From Psychrosphaera aestuarii (lineage in GTDB: Bacteria > Pseudomonadota > Gammaproteobacteria > Enterobacterales > Alteromonadaceae): a stretch of 64,000 nucleotides of DNA. The notes under the pieces are model-generated. The model was not told where the DNA came from and made no database searches. It saw only the letters and a program-made list of their open reading frames with translations. Numbering within the stretch: the stretch's first letter is position 1; each line of letters begins with the position of its first letter. The stretch is from NCBI RefSeq assembly GCF_017948405.1, contig NZ_CP072844.1, forward strand, positions 1,736,001 through 1,800,000, read 5' to 3'. A program made the position numbers and the translations under genes. Below, one piece after another: positions 1 through 10,481 of this stretch.

Positions 1-83
1 TCGAACAAGGCACACATTCAGACCTTTTGATAAAAGGTGGCGCGTATGCCGCGTTGCACCAATTACAGTTTGGTGATGAATAA
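1..83 (+). CDS. msbA: Lipid A export ATPase/permease MsbA, C-terminal end (partial)
   Basis: This is the last 26 codons of a gene that begins left of the window, ending in TAA at 81-83. The readable tail contains GTHSDLLIKGGAYAALHQLQFG, matching the end of the MsbA nucleotide-binding domain, just after the H-loop region. MsbA flips lipid A-core across the inner membrane. Its stop codon directly abuts the GTG of lpxK, the usual msbA-lpxK operon. The identification rests on this short tail plus the neighbour, so it is likely rather than certain. Confidence 0.8.
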   Translation, partial: EQGTHSDLLIKGGAYAALHQLQFGDE

Positions 84-1118
84 GTGAGTAACATTGAGCA
101 GGCGTGGTATACAAATAAAAAATGGATATGGGTATTTCTTCCATTCACTTTGTTGTTTTGGTTGATTAGTGCTTTGCGACGTTGGCGCTATAAAGACCAT
201 AAGTTAGCCAGCGCAGATTGTTCCTTGCCCGTGATTGTAGTTGGCAACATTACGGTTGGTGGCACAGGTAAAACGCCATTCGTTATCTTTTTAGTTGAAC
301 TTTTAAAAAAGCACGGGTATTCACCGGCTATTGTAAGTCGTGGTTATGGGGCTTCTAAATTAGGCCCTAGTTTTCCTCGGCTCGTAAACTTAATCAGTGA
401 TCCAAGTTTAACTGGCGATGAACCAAGTTTATTAGCCATGCGCACAGGATGCCCTGTCGTTATTGATGCAAATAGGAATGTTGCTGTTAAATATGCGTCA
501 CAAATTAGCGGAGTCGATATTATTATTTCCGATGATGGGCTACAGCACTATAAAATGTCCAGAGACATCGAGATTGTATTAATTGATGGTGCTCGCAAGT
601 TTGGCAATGGCTTTTTACTGCCCATGGGGCCATTAAGAGAGTCCGAATCTCGTCTTGCTTCAGTGGATATTTCAGTAGTAAATTCCGGTTTTATTGCTGC
701 AAGTGATGTTACTTCTGAACTCGAATATGATTATCGATTAGCTGCAACAAATGTGATTCAAATTTTAACGGGCGATAAAACGGCGTTAAGCGATGAGCAC
801 CGGAAGGTTCATCTAGTATCAGGTATTGGCAACCCTCAGAGATTCAAAGATACGGCGATAAAATCAGGCTTAAATGTGATCAGTGAACATTGGTTTCCCG
901 ATCACCATAATTTTACTAAAGCCGACTTTGATAATCTTAAGTTAACTTCGTCAGATGACGAAATCGTATTAATGACAGAAAAAGATGCAGTTAAGTGTCG
1001 CAAGTTTGCCCAATGTAATTGGTTTGTTTTACCTATTGATGCCATTATCTCTTCGTCATTAGAGCAAGTGTTATCAGATAAACTTAGATTATTAACCTCA
1101 AAAACAATCAACAAATAA
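84..1118 (+). CDS. lpxK: Tetraacyldisaccharide 4'-kinase LpxK
   Basis: LpxK phosphorylates the 4' position of the lipid A disaccharide precursor at the inner membrane, the step before Kdo transfer. The 344-residue product has an N-terminal hydrophobic anchor (about residues 14-32) and a P-loop GNITVGGTGKT at about 54-64, both typical of the family, and is of family length. The start is a GTG immediately after the msbA stop, so translation is probably coupled. The order msbA-lpxK-ycaR-kdsB is the enterobacterial one and places this in a lipid A/Kdo operon. Confidence 0.96.
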   Translation: MSNIEQAWYTNKKWIWVFLPFTLLFWLISALRRWRYKDHKLASADCSLPVIVVGNITVGGTGKTPFVIFLVELLKKHGYSPAIVSRGYGASKLGPSFPRLVNLISDPSLTGDEPSLLAMRTGCPVVIDANRNVAVKYASQISGVDIIISDDGLQHYKMSRDIEIVLIDGARKFGNGFLLPMGPLRESESRLASVDISVVNSGFIAASDVTSELEYDYRLAATNVIQILTGDKTALSDEHRKVHLVSGIGNPQRFKDTAIKSGLNVISEHWFPDHHNFTKADFDNLKLTSSDDEIVLMTEKDAVKCRKFAQCNWFVLPIDAIISSSLEQVLSDKLRLLTSKTINK

Positions 1119-1139
1119 AAATAATTAACGGAATATGTT

Positions 1140-1334
1140 ATGGCTTTTGATAAAAAACTTTTAAATATAATTGCTTGTCCAATTTGTAAATCGCAACTGC
1201 ACTATGCAGAGAAGAGCAATGAATTGGTTTGTAAAGTCGACAGAATCGCGTACTCAATTAATGAAGATATCCCGGTAATGTTAGAAGGTGAAGCTCGCCA
1301 GCTTACATTTGACGAAATTGAACAATATAAATAA
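1140..1334 (+). CDS. ycaR: Trm112-like/UPF0434 small zinc-ribbon-type protein (YcaR family)
   Basis: The 64-residue protein matches YcaR along its whole length: CPIC at 13-16, a further Cys at 31, and the segment NEDIPVML near 41-48. Trm112-family proteins are small partner proteins of methyltransferases in other organisms, but the bacterial YcaR role is not settled, so no reaction is assigned. It sits 21 bases after lpxK and 13 bases before kdsB, the same place as in E. coli, and is surely in that operon. Only three of the four possible zinc-ligand cysteines are visible, which is also so in E. coli YcaR. Confidence 0.9.
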   Translation: MAFDKKLLNIIACPICKSQLHYAEKSNELVCKVDRIAYSINEDIPVMLEGEARQLTFDEIEQYK

Positions 1335-1347
1335 CCAATAGGCACTT

Positions 1348-2145
1348 ATGAACAACGATATGACACAAAGCGGTAAGTTTGTAGTTGTAATTCCAGCTCG
1401 TTACGATTCAACTCGATTACCAGGTAAACCCCTTGCAATGATTGATAATCGTCCTATGGTTCAATGGGTTTATGAACGTGGAGTAGCATCTGGCGCAGAA
1501 CAAGTTATCGTAGCAACTGACGACGAACGAGTGTATTCAGCGGTTAAAGCTTTTGGTGGCGAGGTCTGTATGACTTCAAAAACACATGAGTCTGGTACAG
1601 AGCGATTAGCTGAGGTTGTAAAGCAATACAAGTTTGCGGCAGATACCATTATTGTTAACGTTCAGGGCGATGAGCCAATGATCCCAGCGGTCAATATTAA
1701 ACAGTTAGCTGCCAATTTAATAAAGTTACAGGCACAAAACGTAGGTATGGCGACACTAGCAGAAAGTATTTGCTCTTTTAACGAGTTATCTAATCCAAAT
1801 GTGGTCAAAGTGGTAACTGACAAAAATGGCTTAGCTCTTACATTCTCTCGCTCTGCATTACCGTTCGACAGAGACCAGTTCTCAAAGACGCCAAACCCAG
1901 AATTGAGATTTCCATATCTTCGCCATATTGGTATATATGCTTATACAGCGGGTTTTATCCAAGAGTATATTAGTTGGCCAACATCACAGCTAGAGCAAAT
2001 TGAGTCGTTGGAGCAATTACGCGTATTATGGCAAGGCCACAACATTCACGTTGACTTAGCCATTGAGCCACCACCGGCAGGTGTAGACACACCTGAAGAT
2101 CTTGAACAGGTCAGACGGTTAGTCGCTAGCCTTAAACAGCAGTAA
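1348..2145 (+). CDS. kdsB: 3-deoxy-manno-octulosonate cytidylyltransferase (CMP-Kdo synthetase)
   Basis: KdsB activates Kdo with CTP to CMP-Kdo for the LPS inner core. Family signatures are present: the nucleotide-binding segment [15 protein letters not shown] at about 15-29 and NVQGDEP at 104-110. The 265-residue length is slightly above the E. coli enzyme because of a short N-terminal extension; an internal ATG at codon 5 (MTQSGKF) is an alternative start. It is the last recognised gene of the msbA-lpxK-ycaR-kdsB group, with 43 bases before the next gene. Confidence 0.96.
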   Translation: MNNDMTQSGKFVVVIPARYDSTRLPGKPLAMIDNRPMVQWVYERGVASGAEQVIVATDDERVYSAVKAFGGEVCMTSKTHESGTERLAEVVKQYKFAADTIIVNVQGDEPMIPAVNIKQLAANLIKLQAQNVGMATLAESICSFNELSNPNVVKVVTDKNGLALTFSRSALPFDRDQFSKTPNPELRFPYLRHIGIYAYTAGFIQEYISWPTSQLEQIESLEQLRVLWQGHNIHVDLAIEPPPAGVDTPEDLEQVRRLVASLKQQ

Positions 2146-2188
2146 CCAGCGATCGTATTGTTGGATAATAATTGAGATAGGAAAACTT

Positions 2189-2890
2189 TTGGTAATCAAT
2201 ACTGTATTCACACACTTAGACTTTTATGTTGTTAATAAACCTGCGGATGTGGGCTTTCATGATGAGGGTGATCTAGGCAGTGGTTTTTTTAATCAATGCT
2301 GTAAGCATTTTGGTGAAATCTTATATCCAGTTCATCGATTAGACAAAATCACCTCTGGTTTATTAATATTAGCTCGAAATAAGAACGCAGCCGACTGGTT
2401 CCAAAAAGCATTTTCAACACACATCATCTCTAAGTTTTATGTTGCCATTTCTGCGAACAAACCTAAAAAAAAGCAAGGTAGTGTAATTGGTGATATGGAA
2501 AAGTCGAGACGCTCCCAATGGCGACTGCTAAACAGCAAAGTTAATCCGGCTATTACTCGTTTTTTTAGCTATTCGATTGCGTCAGATATACCAGGTTTGA
2601 GGTTATTTTTAGTTAAACCGGAGAGTGGTAAAACCCATCAAATTCGCGTTGCCCTCAAAAGCTTATCCTCTGCAATATTAGGTGATGAGTTATATGGTGG
2701 TCAACAAAGTGATAGAGGCTATTTACATGCAGTTCGATTAGACTTTGATTATAAAAATGAATCAATTTCAGTGATTTGTATGCCACAAGAAGGTAAATAT
2801 TTTATCTCTGAGATTAAGCATATCCAACAAGTGGTTGAATCTGCATTGACAAATAACTGGCCCGGAACAAAATTGAGAGCAAACGATTAA
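2189..2890 (+). CDS. RluA-family pseudouridine synthase (RluA-like, TIGR01621 type)
   Basis: The protein has the RluA-family catalytic motif HRLDKITSGLL at 49-59, with the catalytic Asp at 52, and the later KTHQIRVAL motif of the same fold. At 233 residues it has no S4 domain. It is the short subgroup whose substrate is not established, so the RNA target (tRNA or rRNA) is unknown. The start is a TTG preceded by GATAGGAAAA. The stop overlaps the next ATG (TAATG), so it is translationally coupled to tcdA. Confidence 0.85.
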   Translation: MVINTVFTHLDFYVVNKPADVGFHDEGDLGSGFFNQCCKHFGEILYPVHRLDKITSGLLILARNKNAADWFQKAFSTHIISKFYVAISANKPKKKQGSVIGDMEKSRRSQWRLLNSKVNPAITRFFSYSIASDIPGLRLFLVKPESGKTHQIRVALKSLSSAILGDELYGGQQSDRGYLHAVRLDFDYKNESISVICMPQEGKYFISEIKHIQQVVESALTNNWPGTKLRAND

Positions 2891-3708
2891 TGAGTGATTA
2901 CAATACTCGCTTTGGTGGAATTTCTAGGCTGTATGGCTCGGATCAAGGTTTATGGCTGCAACAGGCGCATATTTGTGTGGTTGGCATAGGTGGTGTTGGT
3001 ACATGGGCAGCAGAAGCGCTAGCTCGAACAGGTATTGGCAAATTAACACTCATAGACTTAGACGACATTTGCACTACTAATACGAACCGTCAAATACACG
3101 CTTTATCGTCTTCAATAGGTAAAGCAAAGGTTGATGTTATGGCCGAGCGTATTAAATTAATAAACCCAGATTGCGACATAACCTGCGTTGAAGACTTTGT
3201 GACTTCAGACAATCTGTTTGAAATTTTTGGAACTAAAGCCGATCCAAAATTTGACGTTGTAATTGATGCCATTGATAGTATTGCTGCCAAAACAGCATTG
3301 ATTGCACATTGTAAGCGAAACAAAATTTCAATCGTTGTCACAGGTGGTGCCGGTGGCCAGATGGATCCGAGTCAAATTCAATATGGTGACTTAGCAAAAA
3401 CAACTCATGATCCTTTGTTATCAAGAGTAAGAAATCAACTAAGACGAGATTTTAACTTTAGCAAAAATCCAAAACGCAAGTTTTCTATTGATTGTGTTTA
3501 TAGCACTGAGCAATTGCGTTATCCGCAACTTGATGGAACCGTATGTGCTGCAAAAACGATGACAGAAAGCTCGACTAGGTTGGATTGCAATATGGGTTTT
3601 GGTGCCGCCACAATGGTGACCGGAACCTTTGGATTTTTTGCAGCATCTAAGGCCATCGACAAGCTACTCTCAAAAAAAGCACGGCAGAATATGGATAGCG
3701 CAAAATGA
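2890..3708 (+). CDS. tcdA: tRNA threonylcarbamoyladenosine dehydratase TcdA
   Basis: TcdA is an E1-like enzyme that uses ATP to convert t6A37 in tRNA to cyclic ct6A. The adenylation fold is visible: GIGGVG at 32-37, then LTLIDLDDI at 52-60 and TNRQ, the ThiF/MoeB/E1 pattern. The 272-residue length fits CsdL/TcdA. The ATG shares its A with the stop of the upstream synthase, and its own stop overlaps the ATG of ghrA (ATGA), so three genes form a tight cluster. Confidence 0.93.
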   Translation: MSDYNTRFGGISRLYGSDQGLWLQQAHICVVGIGGVGTWAAEALARTGIGKLTLIDLDDICTTNTNRQIHALSSSIGKAKVDVMAERIKLINPDCDITCVEDFVTSDNLFEIFGTKADPKFDVVIDAIDSIAAKTALIAHCKRNKISIVVTGGAGGQMDPSQIQYGDLAKTTHDPLLSRVRNQLRRDFNFSKNPKRKFSIDCVYSTEQLRYPQLDGTVCAAKTMTESSTRLDCNMGFGAATMVTGTFGFFAASKAIDKLLSKKARQNMDSAK

Positions 3709-4625
3709 GTTTATTAATTAACATTCCAAACCGAAATGTTGACTCGCTGGTAGCAAAGCTGGAACAACATATTCCAACATCACAAATCCAAGTTTGGCCA
3801 AATATAACGTCCCCTGAGTCTATTAAGTTTGCATTGGTGTGGAAGCATCAACCAGGAAGTCTATCGGACTTATCTAACTTAAAAGGAATTTCCTCGTTTG
3901 GCGCAGGCGTTGATTCGATTTTGAGTGATAGTGAATTACCGGAAGTACCTATTGCACGAATTGTTGACGAAGATCTTGCTCTTAACATGACTAACTATGT
4001 GGTGACATTAATTAACTCTCATCGCCTTAGGCTTGATATGTTTGCTAAGCAACAAACAATGGCAATGTGGAAACCCAGAGGATTACGTAAAGGAAAAACG
4101 GTAGGTGTGTTAGGGTTAGGGCAATTAGGGCAGGCGGTATGTCATACACTTAGTAATTGTGGTTTTACTGTAACAGGCTGGAGCAACTCAATAAAAGAAA
4201 TACCTGGAGTCGATAGTGTTACTGGACTCGTAGGTTTTGACAAAGTTATTGCTGAGTCTGATTATTTAGTTTGCTTGCTTCCGTTGACGGCATCGACCAA
4301 AGGAATTATCAATCGGCACGTGCTGCATAAAATGAAAACAGATGCTGTTTTAATTAATGTGGCAAGAGGCGGACATGTTGTTGAGCAAGATCTTATTGAG
4401 GCCTTGTATGACAAAGAGATTGCAGCTGCATATCTTGATGTATTTGATATTGAGCCTTTACCTGAAACTCATCCTTATTGGCGCACACCAAATTTAACTA
4501 TAACTCCACACATATCAGCGGTAACTAATATCAACACCGCTGTTGATCAAATTGTTGCTAACTATAATAGAGTGATGTCTGGTCAGTTAATGACAAACAC
4601 AATTGATAAAAATCGCGGCTATTAA
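3705..4625 (+). CDS. ghrA: Glyoxylate/hydroxypyruvate reductase A
   Basis: This is a D-2-hydroxyacid dehydrogenase that reduces glyoxylate and hydroxypyruvate with NADPH. The Rossmann motif GLGQLG is at 137-142, and the catalytic triad expected of the family is present as Arg221 (NVARGG), Glu250 and His269 (TPHIS). The 306-residue length and the sequence style match GhrA rather than the longer SerA or GhrB. The start overlaps the tcdA stop by 4 bases. The gene faces the GMC gene with only 30 bases between them. Confidence 0.88.
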   Translation: MSLLINIPNRNVDSLVAKLEQHIPTSQIQVWPNITSPESIKFALVWKHQPGSLSDLSNLKGISSFGAGVDSILSDSELPEVPIARIVDEDLALNMTNYVVTLINSHRLRLDMFAKQQTMAMWKPRGLRKGKTVGVLGLGQLGQAVCHTLSNCGFTVTGWSNSIKEIPGVDSVTGLVGFDKVIAESDYLVCLLPLTASTKGIINRHVLHKMKTDAVLINVARGGHVVEQDLIEALYDKEIAAAYLDVFDIEPLPETHPYWRTPNLTITPHISAVTNINTAVDQIVANYNRVMSGQLMTNTIDKNRGY

Positions 4626-4655
4626 CGTCGCGCTAAGTTTTATCTCAGATCTGTT

Positions 4656-6251
4656 TTATTGTTTGTGCCATTTGGTTTTAATAAAATCTGCACATCGCTC
4701 TGCCACCATAATGGTAGGTGCATTTGTATTTCCACCAATTAGATTGGGAAAAATTGACGCATCAACAACCCGCAGACCTTCAATGCCAAACACCTCTAAT
4801 TTAGAATTTACAACCGCACCTTTATCTGTGCTTAAACCCATTTTACAGGTACCAATAGGGTGATATACGCTGTCGGTTCCATTTCTTATACTTTCAATTA
4901 ATTGCTCGTCAGCAAGATTTTGATCGTTATTAATGGAGTCTGGTTTAAATTGTTGCATGATAGGGTGCTGCAAAATTGAGTTTGCAATTTTTACACCCTT
5001 TAACATTGTCGTTAAATCGTCTGGATGAGACAAAAAGTTAGGGTCTATTTTGGGGGCCTGATTTGGATCAGCACTGGCTAGTTTAATGGTACCAACGCTT
5101 TTAGGTCGCAATACACAGGTATGGTTACTAAAACCATGTTTTAGGCTGGTTCGCCAATCCCGAGCGTGATCTTTAACCGTTGCAACTACAAAATGGAACT
5201 GTATATCTGGGCGTTCTAAATGGGGTTCTGTTTTCAAAAAGCCCCCAGTTTCAGCAAAATTACTGGTACATAACCCAGTACCGTTACTGAAATATCTAAA
5301 GGTCTGTTTAAGCATGTTAAAAGCGCCGGGCACAGAAAAACCAAAAAGATCGGTTCGAGGGGATGAAAAACAACTTACATAGTCTGGGTGGTCTTGTAGG
5401 TTTTTTCCTACGCCAATTAGATTGTGAATAGGTTTTATAGCGAACTTTTCAAGTTCGTTGCAATCGCCAATGCCAGACAACATTAATAATTGTGGAGATT
5501 TAATAGCACCTGCACAAACGAGTACTTCTTTGCTCGCGTACAGTTTATCTCCTTGGATAGTTTCAACGCCTACACATTTCCCTTCTTTTATAATTAACTT
5601 AGCGACATTAACTTTTGTTTTAATGTGTAAATTAGCTCTATAGCGTATGGGTTCTAAATAGGCTCGCGCTGCGCTGTAACGCTGACCATTATATTGAGTG
5701 ACTTGGTAACGTCCCATTCCTTCTTGATCTTCGCCATTAAAATCATCACAGTGTTTATATCCGCAGGCAATACCGGCCTCTACAAAAGCATCAGCGATCG
5801 GATGGTTAGAATACGAGTTTGATACGAACAAAGGTCCTGAAGAGTTGTGTAAACTGTTGGTGAAGTTTTGATTGTTTTCTGATTTTAAAAAATACGGTAA
5901 TACACTATCCCAACCCCAACCAAGTGATTTCCAGTCGTCATAGTCGTGTTGGTGTCCGCGTGCATAAATCATCGCATTTATAGCGCTACTACCACCAAGT
6001 ACTTTTCCTCTTGGTTGATACCCAATGCGATTGTTCAGACTAGTTTGAGGTGTCGTTTCAAAGGCCCAGTTATTGTAACGGGTTGGAACCATAGTTACAG
6101 CACCCGCAGGCATTTTGATAAAAGGACTTGTGTCGTCATTACCAGCTTCTAACAATAAGACCGAAAACGAGCTATTTTCAGAAAGACGAGCTGCTAATAC
6201 AGATCCCGCTGAACCGCCACCTATAACGATAAAATCAAAATCATTTTTCAA
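4656..6251 (-). CDS. GMC-family FAD oxidoreductase (choline/alcohol dehydrogenase-like)
   Basis: This 531-residue flavoprotein has the N-terminal FAD motif GGGSAG at 11-16 with the acidic residue LLEAG near 35, and the GMC signature around GKVLGGSSAINAMIYARG near 80-97. The C-terminal active-site pair is present: His in YHPIGTCKMG near 464 and Asn in GGNTNAP near 508-510. Such enzymes oxidise alcohols such as choline or aliphatic alcohols. There is no betB, betI or transporter beside it, so choline as substrate is not supported. It sits just downstream of the DTW gene on the same strand. Confidence 0.85.
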   Translation of the reverse strand: MKNDFDFIVIGGGSAGSVLAARLSENSSFSVLLLEAGNDDTSPFIKMPAGAVTMVPTRYNNWAFETTPQTSLNNRIGYQPRGKVLGGSSAINAMIYARGHQHDYDDWKSLGWGWDSVLPYFLKSENNQNFTNSLHNSSGPLFVSNSYSNHPIADAFVEAGIACGYKHCDDFNGEDQEGMGRYQVTQYNGQRYSAARAYLEPIRYRANLHIKTKVNVAKLIIKEGKCVGVETIQGDKLYASKEVLVCAGAIKSPQLLMLSGIGDCNELEKFAIKPIHNLIGVGKNLQDHPDYVSCFSSPRTDLFGFSVPGAFNMLKQTFRYFSNGTGLCTSNFAETGGFLKTEPHLERPDIQFHFVVATVKDHARDWRTSLKHGFSNHTCVLRPKSVGTIKLASADPNQAPKIDPNFLSHPDDLTTMLKGVKIANSILQHPIMQQFKPDSINNDQNLADEQLIESIRNGTDSVYHPIGTCKMGLSTDKGAVVNSKLEVFGIEGLRVVDASIFPNLIGGNTNAPTIMVAERCADFIKTKWHKQ

Positions 6252-6260
6252 AGTTTCTTC

Positions 6261-6869
6261 CTACTCTTTATATCTTTGCTTGATTTCGGCGGGCATGTGT
6301 TGAATAAACATAGTGTTTATGCCTTCAAGTAACGTAAAAAAGGGGGTCAAAGTAGATACAGAATCACCTTCAATTTCTGCTAACGCGTAGGCAATAGCTT
6401 CGAGCGTTGATAATCCATTATCTACAGTCGTTTTTCGTATAGCATATTGACTTTCATAATGCTGTGACAGAGAAACCTGAGGTAATTTGGCAAGCCATTG
6501 TTGAGTCAGGATTAGCTTTTTGGCTTTACGCCATGTTCCATCTATAACGATAAGCTGTTGAATCGAGTCTTCATCGGTTTTTTTGAACTGGTTTATCGTT
6601 ATTGCCGTTTCTGATGGAAACAGTAAAGCTGTGTTTAGTATTTTTATACCAGAAGACTTAAGCTCTGCTAATGACGGTTCATCTGATTCGTGAATTATCC
6701 TTATATTATTGGATAACTTAGGTAATAAGCGTGCCGTATTCTTAGCGTGATGACCTTCCTTGTCACACTGAATGATCACGATAGATGTTTGATGATTTGT
6801 TGTCGTAATGAATTTGCAAATACAAGTTTGCAGGGGATTATAACAATTATCGCAGCGCTTTCTTTTCAA
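6261..6869 (-). CDS. DTW-domain protein, probable tRNA-uridine aminocarboxypropyltransferase
   Basis: The 202-residue protein has an N-terminal cysteine cluster (Cys6, 9, 16, 18) and the DTW signature DGTWRKAKKL at 110-119. DTW-domain enzymes such as TapT transfer an aminocarboxypropyl group from SAM to uridine in tRNA (acp3U). The family assignment is firm from the motif; the exact tRNA position (U47 in the E. coli TapT case) is inferred. It follows hinT with a 3-base gap and ends 9 bases before the GMC gene, so the three minus-strand genes are probably one transcript. Confidence 0.82.
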   Translation of the reverse strand: MKRKRCDNCYNPLQTCICKFITTTNHQTSIVIIQCDKEGHHAKNTARLLPKLSNNIRIIHESDEPSLAELKSSGIKILNTALLFPSETAITINQFKKTDEDSIQQLIVIDGTWRKAKKLILTQQWLAKLPQVSLSQHYESQYAIRKTTVDNGLSTLEAIAYALAEIEGDSVSTLTPFFTLLEGINTMFIQHMPAEIKQRYKE

Positions 6870-6872
6870 GGG

Positions 6873-7244
6873 TTATCCCTTGCTCTTTAGCGTGTCTTGA
6901 TAAGGAGGCCAGCCCATTGCTTTACCTGCTAATACGTGTAAGTGAATATGATATACCGTTTGGCCGCCGTCGTTATTACAATTCATAACACAACGGTAAC
7001 CTGATTCAGCAAAACCCATTTGTTTCGCTATATTTGCAGCTGCAACATAGAGCTTTCCCACCAACTGAGCTTGTTCTACTGTTATATCATTTGCCGTTCG
7101 TATTTGTATTTTAGGGATAACCAAAAAGTGTATTGGCGCTTGAGGATTTATATCATTAAAAGCAAGCACTTCATCATCTTCATATATAATAGTTGCCGGT
7201 ATTTCTTTACTAATAATTTTGTCGAATATAGTTGCTTCTGACAT
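6873..7244 (-). CDS. hinT: HIT-family purine nucleoside phosphoramidase HinT
   Basis: The histidine-triad motif HIHLHV is at 99-104, with the catalytic histidine at 101, and the N-terminal IFDKIISKEIPA is typical of HinT. The enzyme cleaves AMP-lysine and other P-N bonds of nucleoside phosphoramidates. The length of 123 residues is normal. It is the first gene of the minus-strand cluster with the DTW and GMC genes. The 164-base gap to the divergent DUF2066 gene must hold promoters for both directions. Confidence 0.92.
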   Translation of the reverse strand: MSEATIFDKIISKEIPATIIYEDDEVLAFNDINPQAPIHFLVIPKIQIRTANDITVEQAQLVGKLYVAAANIAKQMGFAESGYRCVMNCNNDGGQTVYHIHLHVLAGKAMGWPPYQDTLKSKG

Positions 7245-7408
7245 TGTGAGTAGGTGTCCAAAAATTTAATATATTGCAGAACTTTACTAATCAAACACAA
7301 ACGAAGCAACAATACTCTTATGTAAATGTGTATTTATTTACGTTACTGTTTTTTTGTATAGTTTAATTGGGTATGATTGCCATCTAATACTAAGGACTGC
7401 CATTTATT

Positions 7409-8593
7409 GTGAATTTTCAAGTGACCAAAATAACCCAATTTATCATTGTAGTTTTACTCTTTGCTTTTTCTGGCATCGCCACGGCTGACGAAGTCAAAGA
7501 TCTTTATACTGGTAAGATTTTGGTTACGGACAAGTCTCAAGCAACTCGTGTAAAAGCACATCGTTGGGCTATAGAGCAAGTCTTAACCAAAGTTACCGGT
7601 TCGCGAGATATACTGGAAAATAAAACCGTTCAATATGAAGTTAGAGCTAAAACTGCTAATTACATAAAATCGTTTACCTTCGATACAGACGCTCAAAATA
7701 GAACATTTTTAATAGATAAGTTTGATCAAACAAAAATTGATCAGTTAATTCGAAATGTTGGCGCGGCAATCTGGGGACAACGTCGCCCCAAAGTAGCAAT
7801 TTGGTTAGTCGTTGAAGAGGGCATGAATCGCCGAATTGTTAATTCTAGTGATTATCCACAAATCTCTGAAGTCATATTACAAAGCGCTGAAAATCGGGGT
7901 CTACCAAGTGTTATTCCTAACATGGACGAAACGGACCAACAAGCTGTTTTCACATCAGATATTTGGGCTAAATTTGACGGTGTCGTAAACAATGCGACGG
8001 CCAGATATAACGCAGAATATTTTGTTATGGCTAGATTAAGGGCTGTTGATAATTTTAAAGAGCCCGAATATAAAAGCGGTTGGTTAGTCGATTACAGCCT
8101 TTTTAAAGGACGCCAGTTTTTAGATAAAAGTACATTTAACGGAGAGCAATTCTTTGTTTTAAAAGAAATGGTTAACAAGGTAGGTGATTACTTTGCCAGT
8201 CAATACGCAATAAATAACCAAAAAATTCAACAGCAAAATATCGAGTTTACGATTAATAATTTGAATTCAATGATTGATCTAAAAAAGGTAGAGAATTATT
8301 TGATGGAATTGCCGCCTGTTAAGAAGGTTTACCTTCACGAAGTGAATGCTGATCAAGCTCGATTTACTCTATGGTTATCTGGTCAAGGGTTAGACGTTAT
8401 TAAAGGCTTGTCTTTGCTACCTAATTTTCAGCGAGAGCAGTCACCGAACGCTGTTGAAAAAGTAGCGCTTTCTGTTGAGCAGCAACTAGAGCAACTAACA
8501 AAAGAATATACAGATCAAAACAGTAATGATGGCAGTTTAGAAAAAGTAAATTCCCAAATAACTGAGCTTTATTATCGCTGGGTTGCAAACTGA
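7409..8593 (+). CDS. DUF2066 domain-containing exported protein
   Basis: The product has a clear N-terminal signal peptide (hydrophobic stretch about 10-23, ending FSGIATA), so it is exported, probably periplasmic. The rest fits the DUF2066 family, whose genes usually lie next to hda and purM in gammaproteobacteria; function is unknown. The start is a GTG. The stop overlaps the ATG of hda (TGATG), so the two are co-translated. Coupling of an exported protein to the replication regulator hda is conserved but unexplained. Confidence 0.8.
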   Translation: MNFQVTKITQFIIVVLLFAFSGIATADEVKDLYTGKILVTDKSQATRVKAHRWAIEQVLTKVTGSRDILENKTVQYEVRAKTANYIKSFTFDTDAQNRTFLIDKFDQTKIDQLIRNVGAAIWGQRRPKVAIWLVVEEGMNRRIVNSSDYPQISEVILQSAENRGLPSVIPNMDETDQQAVFTSDIWAKFDGVVNNATARYNAEYFVMARLRAVDNFKEPEYKSGWLVDYSLFKGRQFLDKSTFNGEQFFVLKEMVNKVGDYFASQYAINNQKIQQQNIEFTINNLNSMIDLKKVENYLMELPPVKKVYLHEVNADQARFTLWLSGQGLDVIKGLSLLPNFQREQSPNAVEKVALSVEQQLEQLTKEYTDQNSNDGSLEKVNSQITELYYRWVAN

Positions 8594-9285
8594 TGCAGCT
8601 TCTTTTACCAGTTACTTATAATAGTACGCAAACCTTCAGCTCTTTTGTAGAGAGTGAAGGGCTCGCAGGCTTAGTTGTTAAAGAACTAAAACAAGCAATA
8701 GATTCTGACGACTTTACCGCCCATTATTTGGCAGGTCAGCACGGCGTTGGATGTACTCATTTACTAAATGCGGCTTGTCACTATGCCGACGAGATAGGTA
8801 AAAGCAGTATTTTATTGCCGCTTGAACAAGTGTTAGCTGCAGAGCCAGGCTTAATAGATGGGTTGGACTCGGTTGACGTTGTGTGTATAGATAACATCCA
8901 CTTAGTTGCTGATAACCATGAGTGGCAAACTGCTTTATTTAATTTATTTAACGCGCTTCTACAAAACAAAGCGACCGTTATCTTCGCAGGACACGAAACT
9001 CCAGCGAATTTAGCTTTGTCGTTACCTGACTTAGCATCAAGACTACAATGGTGTACTTTATATCAGCTACCTGAGTTAACAGAAGCATTAAAAATAGAAG
9101 CACTTATACAACATGCACACTTGATGGAGTTTGAGGTGACCGAAGAGGTTGCTAAATTCATGATCAACCGGCTACCAAGAAATATGATATTTTTGATGCA
9201 GGCTCTTGATACAATGGCCAAACAAAGCATAGCTAGAAAACGAGTAGTAACAGTACCATTTGTAAAAGACGTACTAGGAATTTAA
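8593..9285 (+). CDS. hda: DnaA inactivator Hda (regulatory inactivation of DnaA)
   Basis: Hda binds the DNA sliding clamp and stimulates ATP hydrolysis by DnaA after initiation. The N-terminus MQLLLPV resembles the clamp-binding motif QLxLP of E. coli Hda. The AAA+ Walker A-like segment is AGQHGVGCTHLL at about 47-58: the usual Lys is Cys, and E. coli Hda also lacks it. The 230-residue length fits. It starts on the stop codon of the DUF2066 gene. Confidence 0.9.
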   Translation: MQLLLPVTYNSTQTFSSFVESEGLAGLVVKELKQAIDSDDFTAHYLAGQHGVGCTHLLNAACHYADEIGKSSILLPLEQVLAAEPGLIDGLDSVDVVCIDNIHLVADNHEWQTALFNLFNALLQNKATVIFAGHETPANLALSLPDLASRLQWCTLYQLPELTEALKIEALIQHAHLMEFEVTEEVAKFMINRLPRNMIFLMQALDTMAKQSIARKRVVTVPFVKDVLGI

Positions 9286-9447
9286 AGCATAATTGCTCGT
9301 AAAACAGTAAAAACGTCTAAATTTTGAGCGCGATAGTGTAGCAAGCATTCCTTAGTGCAAAATATTTAAGAAAATCCCCCAAAATTAGCCAAATAGAACT
9401 AAAATCTTGAATTGATTTACGTTAGTATTTACGGCTAAAAAAATTAA

Positions 9448-10470
<1,023 letters not shown>

Positions 10471-10481
10471 GAGTTCATCCA